Shown here piece by piece: positions 55,628 through 63,649 of a stretch of DNA of 64,000 nt. A model generated the notes under the pieces. The model ran no database searches, was not told where the DNA came from, and saw only the letters and a program-made list of their open reading frames with translations. A program made the translations under genes and the position numbers. Source of the DNA: Deltaproteobacteria bacterium (lineage in GTDB: Bacteria; Desulfobacterota; Syntrophobacteria; Syntrophobacterales; Syntrophobacteraceae); assembly GCA_012517315.1 (NCBI GenBank), contig JAAYVE010000024.1, positions 62,001 to 126,000 on the forward strand, given 5' to 3'. Numbering within the stretch: the first letter of the stretch is position 1; each line of letters opens with the position of its first letter.

Positions 55628-56442
55628 AGGGAATACCACGGGCATTGACCATCGCGGGGTCCGACTCCGGGGGAGGGGCCGGCATTCAGGCGGACCTCAA
55701 GACCTTTGCGGCGCTTGGAGTCTATGGCATGAGCGCCGTCACGGCCCTCACTTCGCAAAACACCACCGGCGTCTTCGGCGTGGTGGAAATTGATCCCGCC
55801 TTCGTTTCCTCCCAGATCCGGGCCGTCGTGACGGACATCGGTGTAGACGTTGTCAAGACAGGCATGCTCGCCAACGCGGACATCATCCGCCAGGTGGCAA
55901 GGGATATCCGGGAACTGGGGATCGCGAACGTGGTGGTGGATCCCGTCATGGTGGCCAAGAGCGGGGATCCGCTCCTGAGGAAAGACGCCGTGGACACCAT
56001 GGTGCGGGAGTTGTTTCCCCTGGCCCTGGTGGTCACCCCCAACCTTCACGAGGCATCGGCCATCGTGGGTTGGGAGGTGGTTGATGCGGAGGGCATGGAA
56101 GGGGCGGCGAAGGGCATCCGGGAAATGGGTCCCCGGTTCGTGGTGGTGAAAGGGGGGCATCTCGCAGGCAGCCCCATGGATCTCCTCTTCGACGGCAAGC
56201 GTTTCCGCCGGTATGAAAACGAGCGTTGGGAGACTCCCCACACTCACGGGACAGGGTGCACGTTCGCATCGGCCATTGCTGCAGGCATTGCACAGGGAAT
56301 GGCCGTGGAAGAGGCGGTGGCCCGAGCCAAGGCGTACATCACGGAAGCTATTCGTCACGGACTGCCCCTGGGAAAGGGTCAGGGTCCCGTCCACCACTTC
56401 CATGAACTCTATCGGCTGGCCGGTCGGGAAGAGTGGCCATGA
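55624..56442 (+). CDS. thiD: Hydroxymethylpyrimidine kinase/phosphomethylpyrimidine kinase
   Basis: ThiD makes HMP pyrophosphate for thiamine synthesis. The 272 residues show TIAGSDSGGGAGIQADLKTF, GVYGMSAVTALTSQNT, DPVMVAKSGDPLL, TPNLHEASAIVGW, GHLAGSPMDLLFDG and THGTGCTFASAIAAGIAQG with the catalytic cysteine. ATG overlaps the thiL stop. Confidence 0.96.
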   Translation: MKGIPRALTIAGSDSGGGAGIQADLKTFAALGVYGMSAVTALTSQNTTGVFGVVEIDPAFVSSQIRAVVTDIGVDVVKTGMLANADIIRQVARDIRELGIANVVVDPVMVAKSGDPLLRKDAVDTMVRELFPLALVVTPNLHEASAIVGWEVVDAEGMEGAAKGIREMGPRFVVVKGGHLAGSPMDLLFDGKRFRRYENERWETPHTHGTGCTFASAIAAGIAQGMAVEEAVARAKAYITEAIRHGLPLGKGQGPVHHFHELYRLAGREEWP

Positions 56443-56590
56443 TGCATAAGCACTGTTCCCGTCCCTTTTGGAGTCTCCCTCCGAATCCCACTCGTTCTCT
56501 CGCCCTGACCCCGTTCCCCTTGGGGGACGAGGGGGATTCGAGGGTGAACGCAATCCTATTGCCCCAACACCAGAAACCTTGGAGAACAGC

Positions 56591-57232
56591 ATGGCGGAAA
56601 CGGAGATCACCATCCCGTCGGGGGACATCCTCCTGGAAGGGCGCCTGGATGCAGCCGAAGGGTCGCAGGTGGCCGTCCTGACCCATCCCCACCCTCTCTA
56701 TGGCGGAAACATGGACAACAACGTGGTGTGGACCCTCAAAAAGGCCGTCCGCTCCCTCGGATGGACGACCCTGCGCTACAATTCCCGGGGGGTGGGAAGG
56801 AGCGGCGGGTCTTACGGGGACGGGGAAGGGGAGACGCAGGATTTCCTGGCGGCGGTTAGGCGCGCCGTCGAGGACGGAAAGAATACCCTGCACCTGGCAG
56901 GCTATTCCTATGGGGCGTGGATCGCCCTGAAAGGCGTCGCGGCGGGCGTCACGCCTGCGTCCCTCATCCTGGTTTCGCCCCCCCTGGACTTGATTGCCTT
57001 CCAGGGATTGTCCCTTCCCTCGGTGCCCTGCTGCATCACCCTGGGGACAAAGGATGACTTCTGCCGGGTGGTTTCCCTGGAGCGCTGGGTGGGATCCCAG
57101 GGAGTGCCGCAAGAGCTCCTCACGGTCAAAACCATTCCCCGGTGCGATCATTTCTACTGGGGCTGGGAGTCGGCTCTTGCCGCCATCGTGGAGGGATTCC
57201 TGAAGGGAATGCCGGAGGGCGTCGCCGATTGA
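56591..57232 (+). CDS. Alpha/beta hydrolase (dienelactone-hydrolase-like)
   Basis: A 213-residue alpha/beta-hydrolase. ATG 56591 follows GGAGAAC. Features: THPHPLYGGNMDNNVVWTL (oxyanion region), RYNSRGVGRSGGSYG, the nucleophile motif GYSYGAW, LGTKDDFC (acid) and PRCDHFYWGW (histidine). It matches the small serine hydrolase family often annotated as hydrolase or esterase of unknown substrate. It follows thiLD after about 150 bases of GC-rich sequence. Confidence 0.82.
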   Translation: MAETEITIPSGDILLEGRLDAAEGSQVAVLTHPHPLYGGNMDNNVVWTLKKAVRSLGWTTLRYNSRGVGRSGGSYGDGEGETQDFLAAVRRAVEDGKNTLHLAGYSYGAWIALKGVAAGVTPASLILVSPPLDLIAFQGLSLPSVPCCITLGTKDDFCRVVSLERWVGSQGVPQELLTVKTIPRCDHFYWGWESALAAIVEGFLKGMPEGVAD

Positions 57233-57680
57233 TCTGTGTTGTACGCCGGTCCTGTCTCCCGGGGCGGTGCCCCGGGCCGGCATGCAATGCCCTTTCAGGG
57301 CTGAGGGTGGTGGTTAACAAGGCGACGTGACATGTTTACGCCGGTGAGGCGTATTGCGGCTGCGGGCAACGTGGAATGTTTGTGCCCTAGGTGTACCCTC
57401 GTTAAGGGAAGGTGGGTGATGGCGTCACGAGGTGGCGGGTGGTGGCCATACCGAGCGGAATGTTTCGCCCATTGGGGATGATGGTCGATTTCCGTTCCGG
57501 GCGATGCGTGTCGCCTCTGCCGGTTGGTGGTGAAGGCCGCGGATGGTCTCACGGACGGCTCCATGGTGCGCTGGCCCGATCATCGTTGCATCGTTGCCCC
57601 TTCACCCTGAAAGGGTGTCACCTTCGAGCCCGAGGTATCCCCCTGGATCCTGAAAGGGAGGCACACCCTTTCAATCCCCG
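57233..57680. repeat. Intergenic region with palindromes, possible MITE-like element
   Basis: About 450 bases. It has CCCGGGGC-GGT-GCCCCGGG (57258-57276), GCCCT-TTC-AGGGC near 57289-57301 and CACCCT-GAA-AGGGTG near 57603-57617. The motif CCGGCATGCAATGCCC resembles the hypD-hypE gap. Could be a dispersed repeat element; no gene seen. Confidence 0.4.
57258..57276 (+). terminator. Hairpin after the thiD/hydrolase genes
   Basis: A perfect 8-bp stem (CCCGGGGC/GCCCCGGG) with a GGT loop, 26 bases after the hydrolase stop. There is no U tract, so this could also be part of the repeat element. Confidence 0.4.
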
Positions 57681-58526
57681 TCAAAACCCGTCCTCGATAC
57701 TCCCTCCATGGGTCGTCCCCACTACGCCCACATTCCCGAAAAAATGCAGGACGAGGTCGTTGAGGGCATCGGCGCACTCCACGTGAATGGCATGGCCCGC
57801 CCCGGGGATGACCACCACCTCCGCCCCCGGGAGCGTCTCGCCCATGAGGTAGCTGTTTTCCCGGGGCACCACGATGTCCTGGCTCCCTGTCACGATGAGG
57901 GTGGGACAGGCGATCGTCCCGAGGCGTTCCCCGCAGTCAAACCCCTGGATGGCGGCCAACTGCGCCTGAAGGGCGAAATCCGGCTGCTCGGGCGCGGCAA
58001 GCTGCACTTCCCTGTACCGGGCCACCCGCTCCGGGTGTTCCCTCCGGAACCGTTCGCTGAAAAAGAGGGGGATGTTCTTGTCGATGATCTGCTCCAGGGT
58101 GAGCCCTGCATTGTTCACCAGGGTCCGGATGACCTCCCCCTCTGGGGGGATGCGCAACTCCCCCCCGAAATGGGTGCACCCCAGGACAAGGGCTCTTACC
58201 CGCTCCGGCGCCGCCAGGGCGATTTCCTGGGCGATCATCCCCCCCATGGAGAGGCCCATGATGAAAGCCTCTTCCACCCCAAGGCGATCCAGCAGGCAGA
58301 GGGCATCCTTTGTGAAATCACCCATGGAATAAGGCCCGGGAGGCATACCGGACCGCCCAGCCCCCCGGTTGTCGAAAACGATGGTCCGGTAGAATTCGCT
58401 GAAACACGGGAGTTGCCCGTACCAGGACCAGGTCCCCCCTCCCAGGCCGCTCACCATAAGCAGGGGAAACCCCTCCCTGTGAACTTCATAGTAGATGTCG
58501 ACCGTTCCGCACGAACAAATGGGCAT
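57681..58526 (-). CDS. Alpha/beta hydrolase (3-oxoadipate enol-lactonase/lipase-like)
   Basis: A 281-residue alpha/beta-hydrolase. ATG 58526 has a GGAG site. Features: LLMVSGLGGGTWSWYGQL (oxyanion hole), FDNRGAGRSGMP, the nucleophile elbow MGLSMGGMIAQE, TGSQDIVVP (acid region) and GAGHAIHVECADALNDL (histidine). This pattern fits the 3-oxoadipate enol-lactonase/hydrolase-4 type. Substrate unknown. Confidence 0.85.
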   Translation of the reverse strand: MPICSCGTVDIYYEVHREGFPLLMVSGLGGGTWSWYGQLPCFSEFYRTIVFDNRGAGRSGMPPGPYSMGDFTKDALCLLDRLGVEEAFIMGLSMGGMIAQEIALAAPERVRALVLGCTHFGGELRIPPEGEVIRTLVNNAGLTLEQIIDKNIPLFFSERFRREHPERVARYREVQLAAPEQPDFALQAQLAAIQGFDCGERLGTIACPTLIVTGSQDIVVPRENSYLMGETLPGAEVVVIPGAGHAIHVECADALNDLVLHFFGNVGVVGTTHGGSIEDGF

Positions 58527-58910
58527 GTTGACTCCGAAAACAATAGAAACGATGCCGAATGACAAACGGGTCAGGATCCCGCCGGCCCGGATCCTTTGCC
58601 GTTGTCCCGGAAATCCTCATCGGGGCTGTATTCTTCAGGCAACGGGTGTTCTTGTCAAGCGGTCCCCGGTCGCAACCACCTTTTTCACTTTTCACCAAAG
58701 TGTGATGTGTTTGCCATCCCCCTGTCATAATTCCCCCCTAAGATTCCTCCAATTGATGAAATGAACGGTTGCAAGCCTGTCGATTCAGTCTGGAAGCCGC
58801 TTTGTAAGATTTAATCAAACTGTGATGAATCTGTAACACACACGTAACAATGGCCCTGTACTCTGCCGCCTATCGAAAGAGGCGATGGGGCTTCATAGGG
58901 GTGAGACGAA
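58527..58910. other. Divergent regulatory region with putative Pho box
   Basis: About 380 bases, AT-richer than the surroundings. The putative Pho box repeats at 58820-58848 lie upstream of the small YezD-like gene. Confidence 0.5.
58820..58848 (+). promoter_or_regulatory. Putative Pho box (PhoB direct repeats)
   Basis: CTGTGAT-GAAT-CTGTAAC-ACAC-ACGTAAC: three 7-base units at 11-base spacing, like CTGTCAC PhoB repeats. A CTGTCATAA half-site is also at 58723-58731. Located about 65 bases before the small gene at 58911. Confidence 0.5.
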
Positions 58911-59150
58911 ATGGGTGTCGAAAGAATCGATCGGGTGGCCAAAACGGAATACGCAAACGGGACGGAAATGCTCCAGATGGCGGACACAAGAGAGGATCAC
59001 CCTAAAAAGCCCCGGCAGGACAAGCTGACGCGGCTCATCGCCGCCATCCGTGAACTCATGGAGTTGCAGTTCACGGGGTACATCAAGATCAACTTCACCC
59101 AGGGGGCTCTGGGGCGGGTGGAGAAGTTCGAGGAGATCTTGAGGAAGTAA
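58911..59150 (+). CDS. Small YezD/DUF2292-like protein
   Basis: A 79-residue protein with ATG after GGGGTGAGACGAA. The C-terminal half, LIAAIRELMELQFTGYIKINFTQGALGRVEKFEEIL, resembles the YezD/DUF2292 fold, a short beta-hairpin-plus-helix domain of unknown function often found beside sulfate or phosphate genes. The N-terminal 35 residues are polar and not conserved. The upstream Pho-box-like repeats suggest phosphate-starvation control. Confidence 0.55.
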   Translation: MGVERIDRVAKTEYANGTEMLQMADTREDHPKKPRQDKLTRLIAAIRELMELQFTGYIKINFTQGALGRVEKFEEILRK

Positions 59151-59685
59151 GTTTTCCCCGCGGCCGGAAGGCCGAAGCAGAGTTCTCTTGACCAATGGCC
59201 GTGCATCCCCCCCGTGTTCAGGAGGGGTGGACTCCCGAAGCCGGTCGTCCAAAAACAGGGTCATTTCCAAGGGCGGTTGGATCGGGAATCCCGGCTCAGT
59301 ACGTTTTCCCCAAAAGTGAAAAAGAGATGATCGTGCCCTTCTCCGCCCCGGCGGCGTCCGCAGCGGTCGCCCCGGGCTCGGGGAAACACGGGAAGAGAGG
59401 TTCCCCGGCCCGGCCGTACGAGCCGCCGGGAGACGACCCAAGCGACGACATGGGTCCTTTGCTGGCCTAGGATTCTAGGGAACAGGAAGCCCAAATCTTG
59501 AGCGCACCGCTCCAGGTTTGGGCTTTTTTCGTGAACCCGGGGCGGGACGCTCACCATCCGTGAAGGGAGGTGAGAGGAGTCCCGGGAGAGGACCCGGGAG
59601 GTTGGGACGTTACAGGGAATGGAATTTTAGGGAGTTTTCGGGATCAGCGGTGGGGACGGTCCCCCATGTGGGGATGCGCCGCTGG
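59151..59685. other. Intergenic region, ending with a Rho-independent terminator
   Basis: About 535 bases. A terminator is at 59488-59529. Downstream GC-rich sequence (59540-59680) has no gene. Confidence 0.5.
59488..59529 (+). terminator. Rho-independent terminator
   Basis: Left arm AGCCCAAATCTTGAGC and right arm GCTCCAGGTTTGGGCT form a near-perfect 16-bp stem closed by GCACC, followed by TTTTT. It separates the YezD-like transcript from the riboswitch and PEP-CTERM-like gene. Confidence 0.85.
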
Positions 59686-59880
59686 CCTTCAGAAAAAGCC
59701 AAAGCCCGGGCGACCGGGTGACGGAAAGCCCACGGGTCCAGGCGAGCCCGAGGCGGGAATGGAACGGCTCAAGGCCGCGAGTGCCACCACGAGAAGCCCG
59801 CACGGAGGGAACGGCGACGCAGGGACGGCCGGGTTGCCTGAGGGAGGAAAATGAAAAAGTCTTTTTCTTGACTCAGGAGG
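59686..59880 (+). promoter_or_regulatory. Probable GEMM-I (cyclic di-GMP/cAMP-GMP) riboswitch with RBS-sequestering platform
   Basis: Directly before the PEP-CTERM-like gene. P1 is CCTTCAG (59686-59692) with CTGAGGG (59838-59844). Between them are GCCAAAG, a CCCGG-GCGA-CCGGG hairpin with a GNRA loop, TGACGGAAAGCC, ACGGGTCC and GACGGCCGGGTTGCC, the order and bases of GEMM-I aptamers (consensus GACGCAAAGCC and AGCCGGGUUGCC). The P3 arm is longer than usual. CCTGAG (59837-59842) can instead pair with CTCAGG (59872-59877), covering the AGGAGG ribosome-binding site; P1 formation would free it, so ligand would turn translation on. Not confirmed by covariance search. Confidence 0.65.
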
Positions 59881-59889
59881 AAACAAAAA

Positions 59890-60639
59890 ATGAAGAAGTT
59901 CATTGCGATTTTCGTAGCGGTCTTAACCCTTGGCCTTGCCGCCCAGGCGACTGCCTACTTCGAGGAAGGCCACCTCATCCGGGTGGTCTATGACAAGAAC
60001 GGCGGTGGCGTCGAAGTGGCGACGGACCTTGGGGAGATGCGCACGTGGACCACCCCGGGTGTCTCCCCTTCCAACGTAATCGTCGGGGACGGTGAATCCG
60101 CATGGGACCTCTCCATGTTTCCCGGAAGGAGCCTCAATGACCTCGTGGTGGAATACTATGCGATCGTCTATGGCACGTATGATGCTTGGACAAGCGGCCC
60201 TTTCACCGGGCAGATAAGCGGCAACCGCAAGTTCACGGGGTTCAACAGCGCTGCAGGCATTACCAGGGTCTATTACAATACGCTCGTTCCTACGGGCAGC
60301 AGGGTGGTGGGTGCAGAAAGCCATCTCCAATCACATTACACTATGTTCGGGAAAGTTGGACTTTCCATCGGTGGGTTTAACGACTTCATATATCCCCAGT
60401 ATAATGGCGAGGAAAACCTCGGCGTCCTCAGCACACAAGGCTATGTGGACCAGGTCCTCTATTTTTATAATGTTCCCAATTCCGTTGGTACCGGTGTTCC
60501 GGTAGCCATTCTGCGCACCATGGCCGACGGGAGCACCATCATCAACCCCGGCCAGCCAGTCGTTCCGGTCCCCGCCAGCATCCTGTTGCTGGGTTCCGGG
60601 CTTCTCGGGCTCATCGGCGTCCGCCGCAAGAACAGCTAG
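59890..60639 (+). CDS. PEP-CTERM-like exported protein
   Basis: A 249-residue exported protein. The signal peptide is KKFIAIFVAVLTLGLAAQATA. The C-terminus has VPVPASILLLGSGLLGLIG followed by VRRKNS: a PEP-CTERM-type sorting signal (VPxPA motif, membrane helix and basic tail) normally processed by exosortase. The body is beta-rich and not recognised as a known enzyme. ATG 59890 with CAGGAGG 9 bases upstream, controlled by the riboswitch above. Confidence 0.82.
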   Translation: MKKFIAIFVAVLTLGLAAQATAYFEEGHLIRVVYDKNGGGVEVATDLGEMRTWTTPGVSPSNVIVGDGESAWDLSMFPGRSLNDLVVEYYAIVYGTYDAWTSGPFTGQISGNRKFTGFNSAAGITRVYYNTLVPTGSRVVGAESHLQSHYTMFGKVGLSIGGFNDFIYPQYNGEENLGVLSTQGYVDQVLYFYNVPNSVGTGVPVAILRTMADGSTIINPGQPVVPVPASILLLGSGLLGLIGVRRKNS

Positions 60640-60660
60640 TTGACAGCGAAGCATGAAGCC

Positions 60661-60684
60661 AATCCCCTCCCCATGGGGGGGATT
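60661..60684 (+). other. Intergenic hairpin between PEP-CTERM-like and binding-protein genes
   Basis: AATCCCC and GGGGATT arms around TCCCCATGGG, without a U tract; possibly an mRNA processing or partial attenuation hairpin. Confidence 0.4.
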
Positions 60685-60718
60685 GACGCAAGCCTCACAA
60701 AGGAAGGAATGAGAGCAA

Positions 60719-62014
60719 ATGAAAAAGATCCTCAAGTCCACACTGATGGGGGTTTCCATCGTGGCGCTGGCCGGAACGGCCTCGGCCGCCCAGATCGACA
60801 TCAACCTCTACGGCGCCTCCGCCCAGCATCTCTTTTGGAACGACGCGGCGGACGACTTTCTCACCAGCAAGGGCTGCACCAACGTCGGCCGTGATCAGAA
60901 GGACAGCAAGAACGGAATCACCAGGGGAACTTGCGGCAGTGACACGGTGTACATCCGGTATTCCTCCAAGGCATCCTTCGACGGTGTCCTGGCCGTCAAG
61001 GGTGACAGCAGCCTGGCGGGCAGCGCGGAAAAGTGCAACGAGGGTGACCCGGGTGTCCCCCCAGGGCAGGCGGGTTACTATCGGAAGATGGTGGATGAAA
61101 CCTCCTGCACCGGTTGGTCCGGAGGACAGACTTGTACGGCGTTGAAGTGTCAGCGGGTGACCTTGGGTGCTTCCGACGTGGCGGGCGAGTCCTTTGTCCA
61201 AGTGAGTGCGGGCCAATTGTTCGGGCCTCTCGGCGGTGGGTTTGTCTCCAGAAGCTTCTCTTCCATCGACACCACGGGGTTGAACCATTACAACCCGCTG
61301 GTAGTACCCTTCGGATTCTTTGTGAACAAGTCGGTCAAGAAGGACGGGGCTGAGCTGGACAACATCTCCCGGATGCAGGCGGTGCAGATTTTCTCCGGGC
61401 AGGTCTTTTACTGGACGGATTTCGGCCAGAACTTCAGCGTCACAGGGAACCCCCAGGCCGATGTCGTCGCATGCCTGCGGCATGCGGGATCGGGAACCCA
61501 TGCCACCCTTGATTTTGCCGTCGTACGCGGAAACGGTTGGGGTGCGAGTCTGCCCATCGTGGAAAGCATTGGTGGCCCCAACGTTTACTTCAATGATGGA
61601 TCTTCAGATATGATGAAATGCATCAACGGCTCGGGTTCCTGGACTGGCCAGGGCGCGATCGGGTACGCCGATGCTGACCAGAGCCTCAGCTCCTATACCA
61701 ACACCAAGGCCTTGAAGTACAACGGTGAAGCCCCCACGCGGGTGAACATCCGCAACGGCCTCTACGATTTCTGGTCTGTCCAGTGGCTCTATGAGAACCC
61801 CTCCGCCCCCAACTACAGCACGACGCACCCCTGGATTTCCACCGGAGTGGATGCGGCTCCCGGTTGGGGTTTGATGGAATTCGCCTCCAAGGCTGGCAAC
61901 GTGCCCTCCACCAAAGCCCTCTACTGGGCGGCCAAGGATGAAATGAACTTCATGAAGGCAACCGACCAGAATTATCCCGGCTACGTCGGCTGCACCGACT
62001 GCCAGACGCCCTAG
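60719..62014 (+). CDS. PstS-like periplasmic substrate-binding protein
   Basis: A 431-residue exported protein. The signal peptide is KKILKSTLMGVSIVALAGTASA. The mature start IDINLYGASAQHLFWNDAADDFL and YNPLVVPFGFFVNKSV, ISRMQAVQIFSGQVFYWTDFG and the RHAGSGTHATLDFAVV motif match the PBP2/PstS-like phosphate-binding fold (GSGT being the anion-binding loop region). It has more cysteines than usual (CTALKC, CTGW). Without adjacent pstCAB it may serve another anion or sensing role. It follows the PEP-CTERM-like gene by 79 bases and ends at a good terminator. Confidence 0.75.
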   Translation: MKKILKSTLMGVSIVALAGTASAAQIDINLYGASAQHLFWNDAADDFLTSKGCTNVGRDQKDSKNGITRGTCGSDTVYIRYSSKASFDGVLAVKGDSSLAGSAEKCNEGDPGVPPGQAGYYRKMVDETSCTGWSGGQTCTALKCQRVTLGASDVAGESFVQVSAGQLFGPLGGGFVSRSFSSIDTTGLNHYNPLVVPFGFFVNKSVKKDGAELDNISRMQAVQIFSGQVFYWTDFGQNFSVTGNPQADVVACLRHAGSGTHATLDFAVVRGNGWGASLPIVESIGGPNVYFNDGSSDMMKCINGSGSWTGQGAIGYADADQSLSSYTNTKALKYNGEAPTRVNIRNGLYDFWSVQWLYENPSAPNYSTTHPWISTGVDAAPGWGLMEFASKAGNVPSTKALYWAAKDEMNFMKATDQNYPGYVGCTDCQTP

Positions 62015-62865
62015 GGAGTTGCGTCAACAGGCTTCGCCTGATTGAGGACGGTTGAAACCTGCCCGCAGCGGCTTCACGCCCCTGCGGGCTTCTTTTTTCG
62101 TCGGACATGGGGACGGCCGATGAAAAGGACAATCAGGGGGAAGTCCTCGCAAGCTGCAACGACATGGGCCTGGTGTGCGCCGACGGGTTCACGAGCAGTG
62201 CGACGCCGGGGTTCAGTGGCAGCGGCACCAAAACAGGCGGGGTGCGGGGCCGGGCCCTGCCTTTTCATCTCCGTCCCAGCGTGCCCGCTCCAGGATGTCT
62301 ATGGGCGGGACGGGCAAAGGGCGGGAAAGGGAGTTGTGACCCCCAGGGGTGAAGAGAGCCTCCTGATGCCGACCGATGGGGGATGCCGCCGAGCGTGTGG
62401 GGCAACGCGGCACCCTCGATGGTCCTTTTCGGGAATGGGGGCATTGCGGACGGGTTGCGTTGTTTCTTTGCCGGCTCGGATATTTGACGAATGCTCCCGC
62501 ATGGAGACGAATTCCCGTCCATGAACGGTGACGACGTCTTTTGGGATTTAAAATCGGCGCTGGGCCAAACGAGGTCGCGTTCAGGCAGGATCGGACCGGG
62601 TTGCCGCGGCGCAAAGCCCGTCCTGGGCAACGAGCCGGGCGGCCGCCTCCTGAGAGGGGGGGCGATGGATGCTCCGGTCATGCCACGCCGGGAACGGGCA
62701 GGACCGGGCCAAGGCTTTCGAGAAGTCCGTCTTCCCTTTGGGGAACTCTGGCTGGAAGGGGGCCGGAAATGTCTCCGTGACAAGAGGGGAAGCCCGGGAG
62801 ACGAGCGGAGGATGCTGAAGCTCTTTTTGCGCGGGTAAGGGGGGGGCGGGAAACGCCGGTCGCCG
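62015..62865. other. Long intergenic region after the binding-protein gene
   Basis: About 850 bases. It begins with the terminator at 62061-62098. Open frames in it (for example 62491-62838) are GC-rich, lack a ribosome-binding site and resemble no family. A stretch near 62575-62650 has GCGCAAAGCC and GAGCCGGGCGGCC, weakly like GEMM elements, but lacks a downstream gene. Confidence 0.45.
62061..62098 (+). terminator. Rho-independent terminator after binding-protein gene
   Basis: GCCCGCAG and CTGCGGGC form a perfect 8-bp stem with a 13-base loop, followed by TTCTTTTTT. Confidence 0.85.
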
Positions 62866-63561
62866 TCACTTTCCCGTTTTTTTCCGTTCCCTGGCGAGGC
62901 GGATCTTTTCCTGGTCGATGCGCTCCCGGTAATCCTGCGCCATTTTTTCGATTTCCACCTTCTTGAGCTGGGTAAAGGGTTCCGCCTGGAGCACCGAGGT
63001 GACGACCCCTTTCTTTTCGTAGCGCTCCAGGAGTTCCTCCGCCACGACGCAAAGGCGGGCGTTGTGTTCCTGGCAACGCTCGAGGGTCTGTTGGGTGCGC
63101 TTGAGGTCCGAATCGAGTCCCTGCTTTTCCCCCATGAGGCGCTTCACTTCCTCGTTGCGATCCCGCAGCCCCTGGGCGAGTTCCACGGCCTTCCGTTCCA
63201 TCTCGTCCGTGGCGACCTTGTATGCGGCAAGGGACTCCGTGAGTTCCCTGATCTTGGCCTCCAGGGTGGGGACGGTCTCGGCGCCTTTCTTGATCTGTTC
63301 CTTGAGGGCGGCCATTTCCTTTTGGGTCTTGACCGATTCAGCCTGGACAGCGCGAAGCTTGCCGTCGAGAACGATCCTGCCGTTCCGTTCCTCGGTGTAC
63401 TTTTTCTGGGCCTGGGCCATTTTTCTGCCGGCGTCCTTCACCTTTTCCTCGGCGACGGCCCGTTCCTTCTTGATCTGCAAATAGGCCCAGCCGAAGCCGG
63501 CGGATGCGCCCACGGCGATGCCAATGAGAACGAGGACGATTTTCATGAGGTGCTTGGTCAT
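62866..63561 (-). CDS. Membrane-anchored coiled-coil protein of unknown function
   Basis: A 231-residue protein with one N-terminal hydrophobic segment (IVLVLIGIAVGASAGFGWAYL) and then a long, charged coiled coil (residues about 30-165) rich in K, E, A and L heptads. The C-terminus (about 170-231) contains CQEHNARLCVVAEELLERYEKKG and a basic tail. It probably spans from inner membrane into periplasm. Start ATG 63561; ATG 63546 is also possible. It reads in the same direction as the porin, with about 90 bases between them, and may act with it. Confidence 0.65.
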   Translation of the reverse strand: MTKHLMKIVLVLIGIAVGASAGFGWAYLQIKKERAVAEEKVKDAGRKMAQAQKKYTEERNGRIVLDGKLRAVQAESVKTQKEMAALKEQIKKGAETVPTLEAKIRELTESLAAYKVATDEMERKAVELAQGLRDRNEEVKRLMGEKQGLDSDLKRTQQTLERCQEHNARLCVVAEELLERYEKKGVVTSVLQAEPFTQLKKVEIEKMAQDYRERIDQEKIRLARERKKTGK

Positions 63562-63649
63562 GGGGTCGATCCTTCAGCAAAGGCGGGTGCGTCGCCCTGG
63601 GATCCCCATTCCGGGTGGCGGGGATCCCCTTTAGGGCATCTTCCCGCCG

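Noticed and set aside
62575-62650. Second GEMM riboswitch
   Set aside because: GCGCAAAGCC and GAGCCGGGCGGCC occur in order, but the GNRA-capped P2 hairpin and a convincing P1 are missing and no plus-strand gene follows.
62491-62838. 115-codon open frame as a gene
   Set aside because: Arginine/glycine-rich composition typical of a chance frame in high-GC DNA, no ribosome-binding site and no recognisable domain.
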